In this document: piece after piece, positions 59,937 through 64,000 of the stretch
How the letters are laid out: each line of letters starts with the position of its first letter
How positions within the stretch are numbered: the first letter of the stretch is position 1
NCBI GenBank assembly: GCA_039725955.1
Contig: CP091034.1
Coordinates: 1,240,001 to 1,304,000, forward strand
Reading direction: 5' to 3'
Length of the DNA stretch: 64,000 nt
From: Sinorhizobium sp. B11
Lineage (GTDB): Bacteria; Pseudomonadota; Alphaproteobacteria; Rhizobiales; Rhizobiaceae
The notes under the pieces: model-generated
Databases searched by the model: none
What the model saw: the letters and a program-made list of their open reading frames with translations, nothing else
What the model was told of the DNA's origin: nothing
Program-made: the position numbers and the translations under genes

Positions 59937-60557
59937 CTAGTCCTGGTCGAGTTTGGGGTCGATGGTGAATTGGGTGGCGATCTGCCTCAGCCACTCTTCC
60001 GTCCAGGTGATGCGCTGGGTGCGCAGGTCCGCGACAACGCGGGTGACCCAGGACAATTCGGTTGCGTGAAGCGCTCGGAGATATTCCATCTCGAGCAGGA
60101 AGAGCCTTGGAACGGCCTGCGCTTCGTGCAGAGTTTCGTCGATCCGGCGAAGCTCCGCCTCAATGGCTTTTGCTCTGAGCTCAAGCTGGCTTGCCACATC
60201 GTCAGGCGAAAGCAGCGGAAGAAATGATATGGCTGCGGGGAATTCCGGATATTCCCGCGTTGGGGTCGACAAGATCGCCCGCATCCAGTCCAGCGCGACG
60301 TCACGGCCTTTCCTGGTTATCTCGTACACAGTCCGCTCGGGACGCTTGTCATCCCGGATTGTTTTGCGTGGGGTGATCAAGGCTTCGCGCTCAAGGCGCT
60401 GGATCGTCTGATAAAGGCTCGCCCTCTGCGTGACATTGATCACCTCGTCCTTACCGCGCTCCTTGATGAGTTGCTGCATTCGATAAGGATGCAGCGGCTC
60501 TTCCATGAGCATTGCAAGGACGGCGAGGGCGATTGGAGAGCGTTTGATCGATGTCAT
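59937..60557 (-). CDS. PadR-family transcriptional regulator
   Basis: 206 residues. Winged helix-turn-helix: LAVLAMLMEEPLHPYRMQQL, then SLYQTIQRLEREALITPR, followed by the PadR dimerisation helices. PadR proteins repress genes for phenolic acid or drug metabolism. The gene precedes the flavin monooxygenase it likely controls. Two ATG codons, at 60563 and 60557, are inside the palindrome described at 60557-60588; no ribosome site is seen before either. The start at 60557 would suit a leaderless mRNA. A longer frame to 60734 has no promoter logic. Confidence 0.87.
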   Translation of the reverse strand: MTSIKRSPIALAVLAMLMEEPLHPYRMQQLIKERGKDEVINVTQRASLYQTIQRLEREALITPRKTIRDDKRPERTVYEITRKGRDVALDWMRAILSTPTREYPEFPAAISFLPLLSPDDVASQLELRAKAIEAELRRIDETLHEAQAVPRLFLLEMEYLRALHATELSWVTRVVADLRTQRITWTEEWLRQIATQFTIDPKLDQD

Positions 60558-60588
60558 AGTCATAGTATTACTAGTAAGATTATGACTA
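60557..60588. promoter_or_regulatory. 32-bp palindromic operator at the padR promoter/start
   Basis: Arms TAGTCATA (60557-60564) and TATGACTA (60581-60588) enclose the inner palindrome TTACTAGTAA (60568-60577), all centred at 60572.5. Fourteen of the sixteen base pairs match; the two mismatches lie next to the inner palindrome. The site covers the candidate -10 and both padR ATG codons, so a dimeric repressor bound here would stop transcription. PadR itself is the obvious candidate. Confidence 0.75.
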
Positions 60589-60593
60589 GTCAA
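60565..60593 (-). promoter_or_regulatory. Candidate padR-operon promoter
   Basis: Minus strand: TTGACT (60588-60593), 17-bp spacer, TAATAC (60565-60570). The expected start point near 60557-60559 falls on or next to the padR ATG at 60557, implying a leaderless transcript. Confidence 0.55.
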
Positions 60594-60948
60594 CGTGACG
60601 ATTCGGGCCTGCTGATGCCTCGGCAAATGCCGGGCCGCATTGGTGACCATGGATGAGCGAGCGAGGCATGCGACCATTTCCAACGTCTTGGCCAACGAAG
60701 TGGTGGGCAAGGTCGGCGGGTCGAGAACGGTCACGCTGTCAAAAATGGTGGAAGGTCGTCTTCGCGTCCGTGGCGATGGCCACGTCGAACGCCGCCAGTC
60801 CTGCTGGCTTTATGGATAGCGGCAGGATTGCCAGCCGCCTTGCACCCGCCTCAGGCTCTTGCCGCCTGAAGGCAGGTATTCCCATTTTTCGCCAGACCTC
60901 GGAATGCCCGATGACGCAAGACCTCTCGGCACTTTTGCGGGAATTGCT
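60594..60948. other. Gene-free stretch between padR and purN
   Basis: About 355 bp. It holds one small plus-strand frame (60649-60819, 56 codons) and others without ribosome sites or family similarity. It may be remains of a lost gene; I cannot recognise which. No hairpins of note. Confidence 0.4.
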
Positions 60949-61614
60949 TCAGTCGCCGATCAACGAAATAAGCTGGGATTTCGGAGCGGTGGCGGAAGCT
61001 GTTGCCCCAACCGCTTTCCCGCCTTCCATCTTCACCTTGCCTTCCGCAAAGAGACGGAGAGCCTGCGGGTAAAGCTGGTGCTCGATGGTCAGCACGCGTC
61101 CGGCTAACGCTTCGGCAGTGTCGCCCGCAAGCACAGGCACGGCGGCCTGGCCGATGACCGGCCCCTCATCCATGCCTTCGGTAACGAAATGCACCGTGCA
61201 GCCGGCAATGCGCATGCCGGCATCAATCGCCCGCTGATGCGTATGCAGTCCCGGAAAGAGCGGCAGAAGAGAAGGATGGATATTGATGATCCGGCCTTCA
61301 TGGCGCTGGATGAACGAGCCCGAAAGCAGCCGCATATAGCCGGCAAGGCAGATGATGTCAGGCGAAAGCTCGTCAAGTGCGGCAAGGATCGCCGCCTCGT
61401 GCGCGTCCTTGCTCGCATAGTCCTTGCGCACGAAGGCAAAGGTCGCAATGCCCTCGGCGGCCGCCTTGGCAAGCCCGCCGGCATCGGCCTTGTCGGAGAT
61501 CACGCCGACGATCTCTGCCGGATAGTCAGTCGATTTTGCCGCCTGCACCAAGGCCATCATGTTGGAGCCGCCGCCGGAAATAAAGACGACGATGCGTTTG
61601 CGCGGTGAGCTCAT
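60949..61614 (-). CDS. purN: Phosphoribosylglycinamide formyltransferase
   Basis: 221 residues. It adds a formyl group from 10-formyl-THF in purine synthesis. [16 protein letters not shown] near residue 11 binds the phosphate; [12 protein letters not shown] (catalytic Asn and His) near residue 108 and [13 protein letters not shown] with the catalytic Asp near residue 145. ATG at 61612-61614 overlaps the purM stop by ATGA. Confidence 0.95.
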   Translation of the reverse strand: MSSPRKRIVVFISGGGSNMMALVQAAKSTDYPAEIVGVISDKADAGGLAKAAAEGIATFAFVRKDYASKDAHEAAILAALDELSPDIICLAGYMRLLSGSFIQRHEGRIINIHPSLLPLFPGLHTHQRAIDAGMRIAGCTVHFVTEGMDEGPVIGQAAVPVLAGDTAEALAGRVLTIEHQLYPQALRLFAEGKVKMEGGKAVGATASATAPKSQLISLIGD

Positions 61615-62683
61615 AGGGCGAGCGTACCCTTGTAGATCGTGCCGGCTTCGCCTTCCGCCCTGGCGACCATACCGCCGAGCGTGATCACCTTCTCGCCTTC
61701 GGCTTCGAGCACCTTGGAAACGGCGGCAACATTCTCCTGCGCAACGACGACGATCATGCCGATGCCGCAATTGAAGGTGCGCAGCATTTCCTTTGCTTCG
61801 ACGCCACCCGTCTTGGCAAGCCACGAGAAGACCGGGGCACCTTGACGGCGGCGAGGTCGATCTCGGCGGCGAGATGCTTCGGCAGCACGCGCGGAATATT
61901 TTCAGGAAAACCGCCGCCGGTAATGTGCGCGAGCGCCTTCAGCGCGCCCGTCTCGCGGATCGCCTTCAGGAGCGGCTTCACATAGATACGGGTCGGCGTC
62001 AGCAGCGCCTCGCCGAGCTTCTTGCCCTCGGCAAAGGGGGCAGGCGCATCCCAGTCGAGCCCGGAAAGCGAAACGATCTTGCGCACCAGCGAGAAGCCGT
62101 TGGAATGGACGCCCGATGAGGAGAGGCCAAGGATGACGTCGCCTTCGGCAATATCGCCCGACGGCAGCAGCTTGCCGCGTTCGGCGGCGCCAACGGCAAA
62201 TCCGGCCAGGTCATAATCGCCGGAGGAATACATGCCCGGCATTTCGGCCGTTTCGCCGCCGATCAGCGCGCAGCCCGCCTCGCGGCAGCCGGCAGCAATG
62301 CCGCCAACGATCGCCGCACCCTGGTCCGGGTCGAGCTTGCCGGTCGCGAAATAGTCGAGAAAGAAGAGGGGCTCGGCACCCTGGACGACGAGATCGTTAA
62401 CGCACATGGCGACGAGGTCGATGCCGACGGTCTCGTGATAGTCCGCGTCGATCGCGATCTTCAGCTTGGTGCCGACGCCGTCATTGGCGGCAACCAGGAC
62501 CGGATCGGTGAAACCTGCGGCCTTGAGGTCGAACAGGCCGCCGAAGCCGCCGATCTCGCCGTCGGCACCCGGACGGCGCGTGGAGCGCACGGCCGGCTTG
62601 ATCTTCTCCACCATCAGGTTCCCGGCATCGATGTCGACGCCTGCATCGCTATAGGTCAGACCGTTTTTTCCAGACTGGCTCAT
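61611..62683 (-). pseudogene. purM: Phosphoribosylformylglycinamidine cyclo-ligase with one-base deletion
   Basis: As given, the frame from ATG 62683 reads 280-odd residues of PurM ([54 protein letters not shown]) and breaks after AAVKVP. From about 61834 the correct frame continues perfectly as [38 protein letters not shown] and [10 protein letters not shown], ending TGA at 61611-61613 with ATGA overlap to purN. The break lies at a C run on the minus strand (plus strand 61834-61837) that has four Cs where five would restore Pro-Pro. Length is one base short of a 357-residue PurM. The product otherwise makes AIR, needed for both purines and thiamine. Confidence 0.9.
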
Positions 62684-62762
62684 GGTGATCTCCGGAGGAT
62701 TTAAAGCTGCGGACAGGGGACCGCGTCACATGCCGGTCGCAATTGCATGAGAGTGCGCTTTA

Positions 62763-62775
62763 TGCAAGCGTTGCA
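62763..62775. promoter_or_regulatory. Short palindrome in the purM / AI-2E divergent region
   Basis: TGCAA, 3-bp spacer GCG, TTGCA. It has the look of a LacI-type half-site operator, and lies between divergent purM and the AI-2E gene. I cannot tie it to a regulator. Confidence 0.3.
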
Positions 62776-62836
62776 AGGGAAAAGCCCCCATTTTCCAGCT
62801 AATCCCTGTGCGCTTTCCGGATTTGGTGCAACAGGG

Positions 62837-62865
62837 TTGACCATCTTTGCGCCTCCATCCTATGT
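62837..62865 (+). promoter_or_regulatory. Candidate promoter of the AI-2E family gene
   Basis: TTGACC (62837-62842), 17-bp spacer, CTATGT (62860-62865). Close to the rhizobial consensus CTTGAC-N17-CTATAT. The start codon is 63 bp after the -10. Confidence 0.6.
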
Positions 62866-62927
62866 GCTCAAACGGCTGGGGCCGTTGGAAAGCGGTGCGG
62901 GCGGGGCGTGCAATCAGCGGGGAAGCG

Positions 62928-64000
62928 ATGCCACAACAAGTCAGCGGAACGATACTGAAGCGCCAGATCATCTTCTGGGTGGCGGTTCTGCTCATCTTCA
63001 TCGCCTTCCTCTATATTTTCAGTTCGATCCTGTTGCCCTTCATTGCCGGCATGTCGATCGCCTATTTCCTCGATCCTGTCGCAGACAGGTTGGAACGGCT
63101 GGGCTTGAGCCGTCTGATGGCAACCATTGTCATTCTAGTGGCCTTCGTCATCGTCTTCGCGCTGGCACTGGTGATCCTGATCCCCGTCCTCATCAACCAG
63201 TTCAACGATTTTGCCCAGCGCGTGCCGGGCTATATCAGCCAGCTGCAGCAATTCATCGCCAACTATCAGGATTCCGTGCTGCCTGGCTGGATCAGAAGCC
63301 AGCTCGGGACCATCAAGGACAATCTATCCGGTATCCTTTCGGAAGGCATGGGCTTTCTGACGGGTCTCTTCGCGCAGATCTGGAATTCCGGCAAGGCGAT
63401 CGTCGATGTCATCTCGCTTCTCGTCGTCACGCCGGTCGTCGCCTTCTACATTCTGCTCGATTGGGATCGCATGGTCGCCAAGGTCGATCAGTGGGTGCCG
63501 CGCGACTATGTGAGCGACGTGCGCCAGATCGCCACGGAAGTGGATCAGGCGATTGCCGGCTTCATCCGCGGGCAGGGCTCGCTCTGCCTCATCCTGGGCA
63601 TCTACTACGCCCTGGGCCTCTCGATTGTCGGCCTGAACTTCGGCCTGCTCATCGGGCTTTTCGCCGGCATGATCAGCTTCATTCCCTATGTCGGCTCGCT
63701 GGTTGGCCTCGTCATTGCCATTGGCGTGGCGATCGTCCAGTTCTGGCCTGATTATATCTGGATTATCGCCGTTCTGGCGGTCTTCTTCTCCGGCCAGTTC
63801 CTGGAAGGCAATATCCTGCAGCCGAAGCTCGTCGGCTCCAGTGTCGGCCTGCATCCCGTCTGGCTGATGTTTGCGCTCTTTGCCTTCGGTGCACTGTTCG
63901 GTTTTGTCGGCCTGCTGGTCGCGGTGCCGGCCGCTGCCGCCGTCGGCGTCCTTGTCCGCTTTGCGCTTTCGCGCTACCTTCAAAGCGATCTCTACTATGG
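62928..64000 (+). CDS. AI-2E family transporter (PerM-like), 3' end outside the window
   Basis: The first 357 residues are present and the frame is still open at 64000. MPQQVSGTILKRQIIFW is followed by four N-terminal and four C-terminal membrane segments; VVTPVVAFYILLDWDRM, FIPYVGSLVGLVIAIG and GNILQPKLVGSSVGLHPVWL are typical of AI-2E/PerM transporters. Substrate specificity in this family is unclear. ATG at 62928 follows GGGGAAGCG. Divergent from purM, as in other rhizobia; family proteins continue only a few residues beyond this. Confidence 0.88.
   Translation, partial: MPQQVSGTILKRQIIFWVAVLLIFIAFLYIFSSILLPFIAGMSIAYFLDPVADRLERLGLSRLMATIVILVAFVIVFALALVILIPVLINQFNDFAQRVPGYISQLQQFIANYQDSVLPGWIRSQLGTIKDNLSGILSEGMGFLTGLFAQIWNSGKAIVDVISLLVVTPVVAFYILLDWDRMVAKVDQWVPRDYVSDVRQIATEVDQAIAGFIRGQGSLCLILGIYYALGLSIVGLNFGLLIGLFAGMISFIPYVGSLVGLVIAIGVAIVQFWPDYIWIIAVLAVFFSGQFLEGNILQPKLVGSSVGLHPVWLMFALFAFGALFGFVGLLVAVPAAAAVGVLVRFALSRYLQSDLYY

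Noticed and set aside
60649..60819. Small plus-strand frame of 56 codons (MDERARHATISNV...)
   Set aside because: No ribosome site and no family recognised; kept only as a possible remnant in the gene-free region.
60653..61072. Plus-strand frame of about 140 codons overlapping the purN end
   Set aside because: Covers the 3' end of purN on the other strand, composition is not coding-like, and no start site is seen.
62747..63751. Plus-strand frame overlapping the AI-2E transporter
   Set aside because: Its reading frame is shifted relative to the transporter, whose frame is open to the window edge with a good start and clear membrane segments.

Overview
The window is a 64 kb piece of a GC-rich alphaproteobacterial chromosome, most likely Rhizobium in the R. 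etli / R. leguminosarum group. The evidence is a RopB-type outer membrane protein, the rhizobial gene orders rpsF-rpsR-DUF2232-rplI-dnaB, radA-cvpA-purF and fabD-fabG-acpP-fabF-mltG-yicC-gmk, and roughly 100 bp palindromic intergenic repeats that look like the rhizobial RIME type. Almost all of it is core genome. I see no rRNA, tRNA, insertion sequence, prophage or CRISPR array.

Layout. 1-2300: the end of a LOG-family gene, rarD, and an isoaspartyl methyltransferase-like gene. 2305-7714 (minus): cimA, then a coupled string cysS - three tandem GFA-family genes - proline iminopeptidase, each junction a 4-base ATGA overlap. 8021-8602: an unrecognised gene. 8626-21662 (mostly minus): a split version of the rpsF...purF cluster (rpsF, rpsR, DUF2232, rplI, dnaB, alr, radA, cvpA, purF, SDR), interrupted by plus-strand amino-acid exporters (AraC-azlC-azlD and a LysE-type gene). 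22014-29762: an aldo/keto reductase facing the fatty-acid cluster, then mltG, yicC and gmk. 29861-37474 (minus): envelope operon lptF-lptG-lptD-surA-like-pdxA-rsmA, with a PAP2 phosphatase upstream. 38488-46804: pepA-holC, grpB-like, a sugar dehydrogenase, an ABC-F protein, a degenerate GGDEF protein, a GST and ndk. 46877-53146: lipoprotein and CGNR regulator, an orphan LivH-like permease, then a minus-strand string pteridine-reductase-like SDR - uvrC - pgsA - moaD - moaE. 53510-58578: ropB, GST, rlmJ, a molybdopterin oxidoreductase and a NudK-type Nudix hydrolase. 58634-60557: a PadR regulator and flavin monooxygenase operon. 60949-64000: purN, purM and a divergent AI-2E family transporter running off the end.

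Functional themes. Replication and translation (dnaB, holC, rpsF/rpsR/rplI, cysS, rsmA, rlmJ), purine synthesis (purF, purM, purN), fatty acid and phospholipid synthesis (fab genes, acpP, pgsA), LPS export (lptDFG, possibly the PAP2 enzyme) and molybdenum cofactor (moaD/moaE, plausibly serving the molybdoenzyme). The observations most worth checking are a one-base deletion that breaks purM at 61834-61837; a 32-bp near-perfect palindrome overlaying the promoter and start codon of the padR operon, suggesting a leaderless self-repressed transcript; the same family of palindromic repeat sitting between four convergent gene pairs; the three-copy GFA array; and a PAP2 phosphatase whose usual PSGH histidine is replaced by glutamate.
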